Shown here one piece after another: positions 44,491-53,005 of a stretch of DNA of 64,000 nt. Numbering within the stretch: position 1 is the stretch's first letter; every line of letters begins with the position of its first letter. The stretch is from Bacillota bacterium (lineage in GTDB: Bacteria; Bacteroidota; Bacteroidia; Bacteroidales; Bacteroidaceae): the NCBI GenBank assembly GCA_023664625.1, contig JAMPFD010000003.1:1-64000 (forward strand). The letters run 5' to 3'. The notes under the pieces were generated by a model. It ran no database searches. It was not told where the DNA came from and saw nothing but the letters and a program-made list of their open reading frames with translations. The position numbers and the translations under genes were made by a program.

Positions 44491-45945
44491 TTACAACATT
44501 CCGAAAGCCTTGCGCACTTCCTCACGGTCATCAAAATGGTGCTTTGTCTCACCTACTATCTGATAGTCCTCATGCCCCTTCCCGGCAATGAGAACGACAT
44601 CTCCAGGCACAGCCAGGGCTATTGCCGTCCGTATGGCCTGACGGCGGTCAGTGATACGTAGGACACTCTTCATCTGCTCTGCATCAAGTCCTGCCTCCAT
44701 ATCGTCCAGGATCATCTCCGGATCTTCCTTTCGCGGATTGTCAGAAGTAAGGATAACCTTGTCACTCTGACGTACCGCCTCCTGCGCCATGACCGGACGC
44801 TTGCCCTTGTCACGGTTACCGCCGCAGCCACAGACGGTTATCACATGCCCTTTCCCATTCAGTACTTCGTGAATGGCTTTCAGCACATTATCTATCGCAT
44901 CAGGAGTATGCGCATAGTCGACAACGGCAGTCACACCCTCCTTGGAACGGACAGGCTCAAGTCTTCCTGCAACACTCTTCAGTGTGGAGAGCACAAGGAG
45001 CACGTCTTCCTCTTTCTTTCCAAGCATCAATGCAGCACCATAAACAGCGAGCAGGTTTGAGACATTGAACTTACCTATGAACTGTACGGCGACCTCCTTC
45101 CCGTTGATTTCAAGAAGCATGCCCTCGAAATGGCATTCAAGGATACGTGCCTTGAAGTCCGCCATGCCACGGGTGCTGTATGTCTTCACCACCGCTTTGG
45201 TGTTCTGTGTCATCACCATGCCGTTCTTATCGTCGGCATTGGTGATTGCAAAAGCTCCCTTCGGCATGCTGTCGAAGAAGAGTTTCTTCGCATCACGATA
45301 GTTTTCAAACGTTCCATGGTAATCCAGATGGTCACGGGTAAGGTTTGTGAACAGTCCTCCGGCAAACTCCAGCCCTCCGATGCGCTGCTGGACAATGGCA
45401 TGACTTGAGCATTCCATGAAAGCATATTCACATCCCGCTTCCACCATACGTGCCAGAAGGCGGTTCAATTCTATCGGGTCAGGCGTAGTGTGCGATGCTT
45501 CAACAGCCTCATCCTCTATATAATTGCACACCGTGGAGAGCAGGCCGCACTTATGGCCCATCCTGCGGAACATATTATATAATAAGGTGGCGATAGTCGT
45601 CTTGCCGTTTGTTCCTGTCACACCGACAAGCTTCAGCTTCCGCGACGGGTCTCCATAGAATGTCGTGGCGGCAGGACCAACTGCACTCTCACATGACTCC
45701 ACCTGGATATATGCCACATTAGCATCAACATTTTCAGGAAGATCCTCACACACAACAGCCACGGCTCCGAGTTCTATGGCTTTCCTGATGAACCTGTGCC
45801 CGTCAACCTGCGTGCCCTTCATCGCTACGAAGATCTGACCCGGCTGTATCTGCCGGCTGTCAATATTGATTCCTGTTATATCCTTGTCAGTGTCGCCTAC
45901 TGTCTTCAGTACGCTGACTCTCTTGATGATGTCCGATAGTTTCAT
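44491..45945 (-). CDS. murE: UDP-MurNAc-tripeptide synthetase, meso-DAP type
   Basis: A 484-residue Mur ligase adding the third stem residue. The ATP motif [18 protein letters not shown] is present, and the specificity loop reads [14 protein letters not shown] is the meso-diaminopimelate signature, so the cell wall is predicted to be A1-gamma type. It is complete, between ftsI and mraY. Confidence 0.96.
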   Translation of the reverse strand: MKLSDIIKRVSVLKTVGDTDKDITGINIDSRQIQPGQIFVAMKGTQVDGHRFIRKAIELGAVAVVCEDLPENVDANVAYIQVESCESAVGPAATTFYGDPSRKLKLVGVTGTNGKTTIATLLYNMFRRMGHKCGLLSTVCNYIEDEAVEASHTTPDPIELNRLLARMVEAGCEYAFMECSSHAIVQQRIGGLEFAGGLFTNLTRDHLDYHGTFENYRDAKKLFFDSMPKGAFAITNADDKNGMVMTQNTKAVVKTYSTRGMADFKARILECHFEGMLLEINGKEVAVQFIGKFNVSNLLAVYGAALMLGKKEEDVLLVLSTLKSVAGRLEPVRSKEGVTAVVDYAHTPDAIDNVLKAIHEVLNGKGHVITVCGCGGNRDKGKRPVMAQEAVRQSDKVILTSDNPRKEDPEMILDDMEAGLDAEQMKSVLRITDRRQAIRTAIALAVPGDVVLIAGKGHEDYQIVGETKHHFDDREEVRKAFGML

Positions 45946-46030
45946 GATAACATATTATAAATACTGTATGTCTATATCTGTGCAAATCCAAGATTTGCTC
46001 TGTTCATTCCCGCCGTTCCTGCTCATGGCG

Positions 46031-48214
46031 TCAGTCGAGTTCCAGGGAAATCTTCATACCCTTCTTTATCTTTGTATTAGGTGCGATACTCTGTTTGTGC
46101 ACCTTGCCCCTTCCTGTTATATGCACCTTCACGCCCCTGCTCTCCATAAGATAGACGGCATCTCTTGCCCCCATTCCAATCACGTCAGGGACAAAATGCT
46201 TTGACGGCGCACCGCCTTTTACAAGACTTACAGAGGCTGCGTTCTTCTTTGCCGTGCCCCATATAGGGTTTCCCGTGGCATAAGAGCCATTCCATCCTCC
46301 GCCCGTCTTCATTCCGAGACGCTTCAGGACATAGTCCGCAGCAAGAATATTGCCTCTCTTGACATCAGGGACAAGCACCGAGGAGGAATCGCGTGCTGTA
46401 AGGTGATCACGTTTCAGCTGCTGTGCCATGATACCTTCGGCAACATTATGGAACACCACTCCGCACATTCCGCCACCGGAAGCAGGGAGTCCGGTCTTCT
46501 TGAGACAGACGATGCAGGTGTACTGCGGATTATCATAAGGAAAGTATCCGCAGAATGACAGCCAGTAGCGCACTGTTCCTGACTTATACGAACCGTGCTG
46601 GTCGGCAATCTGAGCCGTCCCGGTCTTGCCTGCCACACGGAAGGACTTACTGCCGGCTTTTTTACCGAGACCTCTTGAAACCACACCTTCCAGTATTGCC
46701 TGTATCTTGTTCAGAGCCTCCTTGTTCTTATATGTCTTTTCAATGAGGCATACCGGCGGGAACTCCTTCACGGTTTTTCCGTCCTTGACAATCTCCTTCA
46801 CAAAGCGCGGCTGCATGAAGCGCCCATTATTGGCAATGGAGTTATAGAACGCCACGGTGAATATCGGCGGTATCTGTGTCTCGTAGCCTATGGACATCCA
46901 CGGCAAGGTTGTCTTTGCCCAATTGAGGTACTGTCCTTTTTTCTTTGCAGGTATCGGTTTACGGATGATGGCATGCTTCTGCGCTCCAGGGAACGGCAGG
47001 TCAAAGTCTATGCCGAGACCGAGACTGTGGATTTTCTCCACAAACTTCTCCGGATGGTCATGATAGAGTCCTCTGTCAATAAGACGGCTGACACCGATAT
47101 TGCTGCTGTAGTGCAGCACCTGTGGCACTGTCAGCACCCCATAGCCGCCACGACGCCAGTTATGGTCGCGCATCTCTCTGCCATACATCGGCCACACGCC
47201 GCCGCCTGTATCAATGTTGTATGCCGCCGTCGTGTCAATCAGTCCGTCATCAAGAGCCGCGAAGATTGAAGCAGTCTTGAATACGGAGCCGGGTTCGACA
47301 AGGTCAGAGACGGCATTGTTCTTCACCTCTCTGTAATAGTAATTGCCATTTCTGTCCGTAAGGCGTGCCATATTGACAAGAGCCTTGATGTCTCCCGTCT
47401 TGACCTCCATGACAATCACCACGCCAAGCTCACCGTTGACCTCTTTCATCTCTTCCACCATGGCATGTTCGGCAAGGTCCTGAATATTGACATCAAGCGT
47501 AGTGACTATGTCCGCGCCGTCAACCGGTTCCTTCACCATTATGTCAAGATACTTGTTAAGCACCTTGCGGCGGTTTATGAGGCCTTTCTCTCCGCGGAGG
47601 ACGGAATCATAGTACAGTTCAAGTCCGCAACGTGCAGAGTCTTTCATGCCGTACATCTCACCTATTGTCCTTGAAGCCAGAAGCCCGTTAGGACGTGTCC
47701 TGGCATTGAATTCCTCACAGTTGAAGCCGCTGCGGTATCTCGGCAGACGGAAAATAGGCAGCTGGCGTACCTCACAGAACACATCGTAACTGACACGCTT
47801 GTTGACGATTCTCCAGTAACGGCTCTGCTTTTCCTTTCCTTCACGCAGATGCCTGCGGAAATCCTCCGCCGACTGCTGAGGGAATATCTGGCTCAGGCCC
47901 TGGCATATAGAGTCTTCCTTCTCCGCCCAGAGCGTATCGGTCTCCGTCTCGTGCATTGTCTTGAAGTCAACGAAAAGCATATACTCCGGCAGACTCGACG
48001 CAAGCAGCTGGTTGTCGGCACTGAGTATGTTGCCCCTGGTAGGATTGACAGGCACACTGTCCGCCTTCAGGCGGTCGGACACCCGAATCCAGTAGTCACG
48101 CTTCACAGTCATGATATAGCCTGCACGACAGACTATCACCACTGCCACCAGAAGCATTACCCAAGCGAGTATGCGATAGCGCAACAACGAGGCTCTATAG
48201 TCAAATTTGCTCAT
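46031..48214 (-). CDS. ftsI: FtsI-type penicillin-binding protein with PASTA region
   Basis: A 727-residue class B transpeptidase. It has an N-terminal transmembrane helix (ILAWVMLLVAVVIVCRAGYI), a dimerisation/pedestal domain, and a transpeptidase domain with EPGSVFKTAS (SxxK), YSSNIG (SxN) and AGKTGTAQ (KTG). The C-terminus holds a PASTA-like segment beginning VPDVKRGNILAADYVLKRLG and a clearer one, VPDVIGMGARDAVYLMESRG. PASTA on the division PBP is SpoVD/PBP2x-like and unlike E. coli FtsI. It cross-links septal peptidoglycan with FtsW. Confidence 0.95.
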   Translation of the reverse strand: MSKFDYRASLLRYRILAWVMLLVAVVIVCRAGYIMTVKRDYWIRVSDRLKADSVPVNPTRGNILSADNQLLASSLPEYMLFVDFKTMHETETDTLWAEKEDSICQGLSQIFPQQSAEDFRRHLREGKEKQSRYWRIVNKRVSYDVFCEVRQLPIFRLPRYRSGFNCEEFNARTRPNGLLASRTIGEMYGMKDSARCGLELYYDSVLRGEKGLINRRKVLNKYLDIMVKEPVDGADIVTTLDVNIQDLAEHAMVEEMKEVNGELGVVIVMEVKTGDIKALVNMARLTDRNGNYYYREVKNNAVSDLVEPGSVFKTASIFAALDDGLIDTTAAYNIDTGGGVWPMYGREMRDHNWRRGGYGVLTVPQVLHYSSNIGVSRLIDRGLYHDHPEKFVEKIHSLGLGIDFDLPFPGAQKHAIIRKPIPAKKKGQYLNWAKTTLPWMSIGYETQIPPIFTVAFYNSIANNGRFMQPRFVKEIVKDGKTVKEFPPVCLIEKTYKNKEALNKIQAILEGVVSRGLGKKAGSKSFRVAGKTGTAQIADQHGSYKSGTVRYWLSFCGYFPYDNPQYTCIVCLKKTGLPASGGGMCGVVFHNVAEGIMAQQLKRDHLTARDSSSVLVPDVKRGNILAADYVLKRLGMKTGGGWNGSYATGNPIWGTAKKNAASVSLVKGGAPSKHFVPDVIGMGARDAVYLMESRGVKVHITGRGKVHKQSIAPNTKIKKGMKISLELD

Positions 48215-48369
48215 TTTATGTTATTCTCTGCTTGTATGAGTGAAAAATAAATGTATGAAGGATGGTAGTCATAAGGAAGTAACTCACGGCATGTCCTGAA
48301 ATAATTTCTGCCATACCGCGGATTTCTCCGCCACCCCCTGTGCAACCGTCAGGATTCGCTGCAACGGTC

Positions 48370-48903
48370 TCATTGTTCAGGAACCTGTACGATAAAAGGC
48401 GGCTGGTCCGCAATATGCAGGGTACTGTCACGGTTCTCCTTCAGGCGTTCGACGACATGGCTCTGTCTTGATATTTCCGTAAGACGGCTTGACGTGGAGA
48501 GAGCCTTGTATTTCACATCTGTAAGCTCTTTCTTCAGCTTGTCTATTTCCAACAGGCTCTTCTGACAGCTGTAGCGGTTGGATATATAAAACACGACAAA
48601 GCATGCTATGAGAAGCATCAGCCATACCTGACGTCTCAGTATCTGCGCCGTAAAGAAATCGCCGCCGAGAATCTTTATTACCGATATGTCATGCCCATGC
48701 CCTGTATCTTCCTCATGAATTTGACTTTCCAAAGCCTCCCGGAACGTCTCTTCCTGCTTCTGCGGCTCGGCAACCTCGGCACTGCCGTCTCCTGTTTCAT
48801 GTACTTCCGCGGCACCGCCATTTCCTGCTGTAACGGGAGCCGTCACGGCATCAGGAGAACCAAGTTCCTCCTCGTTGGTTATTATGAGTTCGTCGTCTTT
48901 CAT
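48370..48903 (-). CDS. ftsL: FtsL-like cell division protein
   Basis: A 177-residue protein with an acidic N-terminal region (to about 85) and one transmembrane helix (VWLMLLIACFVVFYISNRYS). A short periplasmic coiled coil follows (LLEIDKLKKELTDVKYKALS). The family is 'FtsL-like putative cell division protein' of Bacteroidota. It would form a complex with FtsQ and a FtsB partner. Its start overlaps the rsmH stop by 4 bp. Confidence 0.87.
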   Translation of the reverse strand: MKDDELIITNEEELGSPDAVTAPVTAGNGGAAEVHETGDGSAEVAEPQKQEETFREALESQIHEEDTGHGHDISVIKILGGDFFTAQILRRQVWLMLLIACFVVFYISNRYSCQKSLLEIDKLKKELTDVKYKALSTSSRLTEISRQSHVVERLKENRDSTLHIADQPPFIVQVPEQ

Positions 48904-49844
48904 CTTTTTTCTGCGATACGCAGTTTAGCGCTGCGGCTTCTTGGATTATCCTTCTGTTCTTCTTCCGACGGCACGACAGGTTTTCCTGACACCAGAGTGT
49001 AAGGCGTACTTACACGTCCGAAGAAGTCCTGCTCACGTTTTCCCTCGACATTTCCTGTCTTCATTATGTTCTTCACCATACGGTCTTCGAGGGAATGGTA
49101 GGTTATCACGGACAGCCTTCCTCCGGGACGGAGAACCTCACCGGCGGCGAGAAGCATTTCCCTGAGGGCATCCATCTCGTGATTCACCTCTATGCGGAGG
49201 GCCTGAAACAGGCGGGTGACATCCTTTTTCTCGCGTTCTTTCGGAAAACATCTCTGAGTCGCGGCGAGCAAGTCATGAGTAGTGACAATGGGCTTCTCCG
49301 CCCTTGCCCTGACAATGTTTGACGCTATCTTACGCGACTGTTTCAGTTCTCCGTAAAGATAAATGACGTCCGCAAGCCTTTCCTCCTCATACTCATTGAC
49401 AACATCTGCGGCCGTCCTTCCCCCGCGCTTGTTCATACGCATGTCCAAAGGTGCGTCAAAACGGAAAGAGAAACCGCGGCTCTCATCATCAAAATGATGA
49501 CTTGAGACGCCGAGGTCGGCAAGAATACCGTCCACGCCGTCCACGCCGTAATATCTCATCCAGTTTTTCAGATAGCGGAAATTCGAGCGTACGAAAGTCC
49601 AGCGGGCATCACCGGCAAGCCTTGTTCCGTCCTCCCGCGTCACTTCCGCATTGTTCTCCGCATCGGCATCCTGGTCAAACGAGAACAGCCTTCCGCTTTT
49701 GTCCATACGGGACAGCACTTCTCTCGAATGCCCTCCGCCGCCGAATGTCACGTCGACGTACACACCGCCCTTGCCGACGGCAAGACCATCGACACTCTCC
49801 TTTAGGAGAACCGGCACATGATATGTATGATTATCGTTCTGCAA
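48900..49844 (-). CDS. rsmH: 16S rRNA m4C1402 methyltransferase, TTG start
   Basis: A 314-residue SAM-dependent methyltransferase acting on N4 of C1402. It shows YHVPVLLKESVDGL, the SAM-binding VDVTFGGGGHSREVL, GILADLGVSSHHFDD and the C-terminal ITYHSLEDRMVK. No in-frame ATG exists near the N-terminus. Frames open to a TTG at 49856 that lies inside the -7 element, so I prefer the TTG at 49844 (MQNDNHTYHVPV). It is first in the dcw cluster; mraZ, normally just upstream, is absent. Confidence 0.92.
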   Translation of the reverse strand: MQNDNHTYHVPVLLKESVDGLAVGKGGVYVDVTFGGGGHSREVLSRMDKSGRLFSFDQDADAENNAEVTREDGTRLAGDARWTFVRSNFRYLKNWMRYYGVDGVDGILADLGVSSHHFDDESRGFSFRFDAPLDMRMNKRGGRTAADVVNEYEEERLADVIYLYGELKQSRKIASNIVRARAEKPIVTTHDLLAATQRCFPKEREKKDVTRLFQALRIEVNHEMDALREMLLAAGEVLRPGGRLSVITYHSLEDRMVKNIMKTGNVEGKREQDFFGRVSTPYTLVSGKPVVPSEEEQKDNPRSRSAKLRIAEKR

Positions 49845-49853
49845 TTTTGCGTA

Positions 49854-49861
49854 CAAAGTTA
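49854..49861 (-). promoter_or_regulatory. -7 element of the dcw cluster promoter
   Basis: TAACTTTG on the minus strand matches TAnnTTTG and ends only 10 bp before the TTG chosen as the rsmH start, implying a very short or absent leader. Confidence 0.55.
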
Positions 49862-49975
49862 CGAAAATTTCTCTACATCACACCATTTTTACACAAACTT
49901 TTTCGTAAAAATATTTTCTTTCTTAAAATATGTGTTTTTTTTACCCTAAAAGAGAAAAATGTAAAATAATATCAT

Positions 49976-49983
49976 TACCTTTG
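49976..49983 (+). promoter_or_regulatory. -7 element upstream of glsA
   Basis: TACCTTTG matches TAnnTTTG and ends 15 bp before the ATG at 49999. With the minus-strand element at 49854 it forms a divergent promoter region. It also argues against the longer open frame from 49930. Confidence 0.55.
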
Positions 49984-49998
49984 CAAAGCATTATACGT

Positions 49999-50817
49999 AT
50001 GGAGAAAACCATTGACATAGACAGCTTGCTGAGAAGCAAAATGGGGGACAGGGCGAACCTGTTGCCACGCTGGTCCGTAAGCTGGCTTAAGCGAATCCTC
50101 CACGAAGACGAGGTCAACCGTTTCCTTTGGGAACACCGCAATGAGCAAGGCGTGCCATGGCTCCAAAGCTGCGTGGAGTATCTCGGCATGGACCTTAAAG
50201 TCGAAGGACTGGACAATCTTCCGCCCGCTGATGACGGACGGAAGTATACTTTTGTGTCCAACCACCCTCTCGGAGGGATTGACGGAGTGGCTCTCGGAGC
50301 ACTGATAGGCAGACATTACAACGGCAATTTCTCCTATCTCGTACGCGATGAGCTGATGTTCCTCCCGGGACTTGCACCGCTCTGCATACCGATCAACAAG
50401 ACAGGAAAGCAGAGCAGGGCTTTCCCTGCAATGGTGGAAGCAGGGTTCGCATCGGACAAGCACATGCTCATGTTCCCTGCGGGACTGTGCTCACGACGCC
50501 AAAAGGACGGAACGATACGCGACATCGCATGGACAAAGACCTTCGTAGCAAAATCCGTGGAGACCCGCCGCGACATCATCCCCATACATTTCGGAGGACA
50601 GAACTCTGACAAGTTCTACCGCATTGCCAACATCTGCAAAGCCCTGCACATCAAGTTCAACATAGCAATGCTCTTCCTCGTGGACGAAATGTACAAGAAC
50701 CGTAACAGAACTTTCCGAATAAGCATAGGGAAGCCCATACCCTGGCAGTCACTGGACAAATCAAAAACTCCGATGGAATGGGCAAAAACAATACAAGACA
50801 CAGTTTACTCCCTGTAA
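49999..50817 (+). CDS. glsA: PlsC-like O-acyltransferase, probable glycine lipid GlsA
   Basis: A 272-residue acyltransferase of the PlsC/lysophospholipid family. The catalytic HxxxxD-type motif reads SNHPLGGIDGVALG (HPLGGID). MLMFPAGLCSRRQKDG is the acceptor-binding block. The next gene encodes a GNAT N-acyltransferase, and this pair matches the Bacteroides GlsA/GlsB system, in which GlsB N-acylates glycine with a 3-hydroxy fatty acid and GlsA O-acylates it. I infer the same here from gene order and families. Confidence 0.82.
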   Translation: MEKTIDIDSLLRSKMGDRANLLPRWSVSWLKRILHEDEVNRFLWEHRNEQGVPWLQSCVEYLGMDLKVEGLDNLPPADDGRKYTFVSNHPLGGIDGVALGALIGRHYNGNFSYLVRDELMFLPGLAPLCIPINKTGKQSRAFPAMVEAGFASDKHMLMFPAGLCSRRQKDGTIRDIAWTKTFVAKSVETRRDIIPIHFGGQNSDKFYRIANICKALHIKFNIAMLFLVDEMYKNRNRTFRISIGKPIPWQSLDKSKTPMEWAKTIQDTVYSL

Positions 50818-50854
50818 AAAAAACGTACGATATTTCCCTAACCGGAATGTCATC

Positions 50855-50923
50855 AGCCTAAAACCTACAACCATACATACACAACCGTAAAACCGCATAA
50901 CCATACAACCATAAAACCTCAAT
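50855..50923 (+). repeat. A/C-rich leader before glsB
   Basis: Coding-strand words AAAACCTACAACC, ACACAACCGTAAAACCGCAT, AACCATACAACC and ATAAAACCTCAAT run into the ATG at 50924. It closely resembles the minus-strand leader at 33516-33600 (AAAACCGTAAAACCTC, AACCTCAAAACCTACAACC). Confidence 0.6.
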
Positions 50924-51949
50924 ATGGAACAGCCAATAATTCCACCAGTACCCAAAGAACTGCTGAAAAGCGAACTGACAGAGGATCGCCAGTTGCGTCT
51001 GACAAACAAAAGCCACAACAGGATATATATCATCACCGCGCACAACGCCCCTAACACCATGCGTGAAATAGGACGGCTGCGCGAGGAGGCTTTTCGTGCG
51101 GCAGGTGGTGGAACCGGCAAGGAATGCGACATCGACGAGTTCGACATCTGCGAGAACTGCTATAAACAGCTCATCGTGTGGAACCCTGAAGAAGAGGAGA
51201 TTATCGGCGGATACAGGTATCTGGAAGGAGAAGACTGGGAAATGGACGAGAACGGACAGCCGGTGCTGGCAACAAGCCACATGTTCCATTTCTCCGAGAA
51301 GTTCCTGCGGGAATACAAAGACCGGACGGTGGAACTGGGACGGTCGTTCGTCACCCTCGGCTACCAAAGCTCCGAGAAGGGAGCCAAGAGCATCTTTGCC
51401 CTTGACAACCTGTGGGACGGACTCGGAGCCATCACCGTGGTGAACCCGAAACTGAAGTATTACTTCGGGAAAATGACGATGTATCCTTCATACATACGCC
51501 GCGGAAGAGACATGATTCTTTACTTCCTGAAACAGTTCTTCGGCGACAGGGAGGAGTTGATTTTACCGATAAAACCGCTGAAAACGGACACTCCGGACTC
51601 TGAATTCGAGAATCTTTTCAATGCTCCGACATTCAAGGAGAACTACAGGATACTTAACCGCGAGATACGTGCCTTGGGATACAACATTCCTCCGCTCATC
51701 AACGCTTACATGAATCTCTCGCCTACAATGAAACTTTTCGGCACTGCCATAAACTATGGATTCGGGGATGTTGAGGAGACAGGCATACTCATTGCCGTTG
51801 ACGAAATATTCGAACAGAAGCGCGTAAGGCATATAGACTCCTTCATAAAGGACAATCCCGAATGCCGCACCATTACCTCCGGTGCCAACAAGGTTATCTA
51901 CAAGGACAGCACTTCACTGCGGGGTGAGGACTTCAGTGAGGTGGAATAA
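50924..51949 (+). CDS. glsB: GNAT/OlsB-like N-acyltransferase, probable GlsB
   Basis: A 341-residue protein whose front half is an OlsB/haemolysin-type GNAT acyltransferase. It has MREIGRLREEAFRAAGGGTG, EIIGGYRYLEGEDWE and ELGRSFVTLGYQ, followed by a Bacteroidota-specific second half. In Bacteroides the homologous GlsB transfers a 3-hydroxyacyl group from acyl carrier protein to glycine. Pairing with the upstream PlsC-like gene supports this. A good terminator follows 18 bp after the stop. Confidence 0.82.
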   Translation: MEQPIIPPVPKELLKSELTEDRQLRLTNKSHNRIYIITAHNAPNTMREIGRLREEAFRAAGGGTGKECDIDEFDICENCYKQLIVWNPEEEEIIGGYRYLEGEDWEMDENGQPVLATSHMFHFSEKFLREYKDRTVELGRSFVTLGYQSSEKGAKSIFALDNLWDGLGAITVVNPKLKYYFGKMTMYPSYIRRGRDMILYFLKQFFGDREELILPIKPLKTDTPDSEFENLFNAPTFKENYRILNREIRALGYNIPPLINAYMNLSPTMKLFGTAINYGFGDVEETGILIAVDEIFEQKRVRHIDSFIKDNPECRTITSGANKVIYKDSTSLRGEDFSEVE

Positions 51950-51967
51950 ACATATATGAAACAACAT

Positions 51968-52017
51968 GCCGGGCATTGGAAAAATACGGTTGCATACTTC
52001 CAATGCCCGGCTTTTTT
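51968..52017 (+). terminator. Terminator after glsB
   Basis: GCCGGGCATTGGAA (51968-51981) pairs with TTCCAATGCCCGGC (51998-52011), followed by six T. Classic intrinsic terminator. Confidence 0.9.
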
Positions 52018-52192
52018 GTAAAAAACACCCATTTCATCGCATTTTAAGACTCTATATTACAAATTTTACCGATTTACAGGATGTACGCTTTCCTGATACA
52101 GGGCACATTTTTCTTCAAGCCGGAGGCGATATCGAGCATCAAGAGACTTTGCCGGCTGTCCCTACAGTAAAGGACACACAACAACACATAAT

Positions 52193-52260
52193 AAGTAACT
52201 GTTGAAAATTATTTTATGATTGGATGTTTTCTTACTAAAACTAATTTTCAACAGTTACTT
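52193..52260. mobile_element. 68-bp mini-element with 19-bp inverted repeats
   Basis: AAGTAACTGTTGAAAATTA (52193-52211) and its exact reverse complement (52242-52260) flank 30 bp. The left 48 bp closely match, in reverse complement, the end at 55485-55531. This suggests a MITE-like relic of an IS whose ends were joined. It carries no coding sequence. The flanks 52018-52192 and 52261-52414 show no gene. Confidence 0.65.
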
Positions 52261-52414
52261 AAAAAACAACGTCATTTTGCCCCGCAAGAATCGCGTAGAA
52301 TAAAATTTCTGTAAAAAGAGCACCGAAAAACCGAAAATTTCACGATTATTGCAAATATCCGATAATCAGTCATATCCTGAAATTCACAACAAAAACAAAA
52401 AGGAAACATGAGAT

Positions 52415-52518
52415 AAACCGTTACCTTTTGCAACACGAAAGGTAACGGTTTGACTAGTAAAAGACAACGATTTACCATATAAAGTGTGATGATTTACTAT
52501 TCAAACCGTCACACTTTG
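52415..52518. repeat. 22-bp-period array F (5 units)
   Basis: Cores start at 52420, 52442, 52464, 52486 and 52508, every 22 bp. Units 1 and 2 are exact inverted copies (AAACCGTTACCTTT and AAAGGTAACGGTTT) with a 9-nt loop. Units 4 and 5 (AAAGTGTGATGATTT, AAACCGTCACACTTT) are partly complementary. Unit 3 (AAAGACAACGATTT) is divergent. The rest of the intergenic stretch to 52800 is A/T-rich and holds no gene I can support. Confidence 0.8.
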
Positions 52519-52828
52519 CATTATAATAACATGAGTTTCACCATATATCCCTGTACGACATGACATGAAAACAGTAAAAACACGGTCAAAAAGCCCAAAT
52601 TCTTCCCATTATGGTAAATAAAACATTAGAAAACCCATACAGAATTTTCCAACAGCCTGCAACTGCAGAAGACACATGGCACACCGACGGAACAAGTATG
52701 GAACACAGCAACCACTTCCTCGAAACCATTTATAAGCAAAAAAAGACAAAACGATTAATAAATATCAATTAAAACTTATATTTTATTACAATATAGCAAC
52801 AAATACGGTATTTTTGTTACAATATCAC

Positions 52829-52836
52829 TACCTTTG
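52829..52836 (+). promoter_or_regulatory. -7 element of the LRR protein promoter
   Basis: TACCTTTG matches TAnnTTTG, giving a leader of about 160 nt to the ATG at 53006. No well-spaced -33 element. Confidence 0.5.
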
Positions 52837-53005
52837 CGGGGTATTTCCGACATTATGTTCCGTCTTATCGCGGTGCCAGGACAAGAATGTTCTGCAAATA
52901 CCCTGCATGACAGACACATGGCCCCTGTAACACTCCGCTGCGGCAGGCACCGACAAACAAGACCAAGCACTGCGAAAAGAAACACATCAAACAACTTTTA
53001 AGCGT

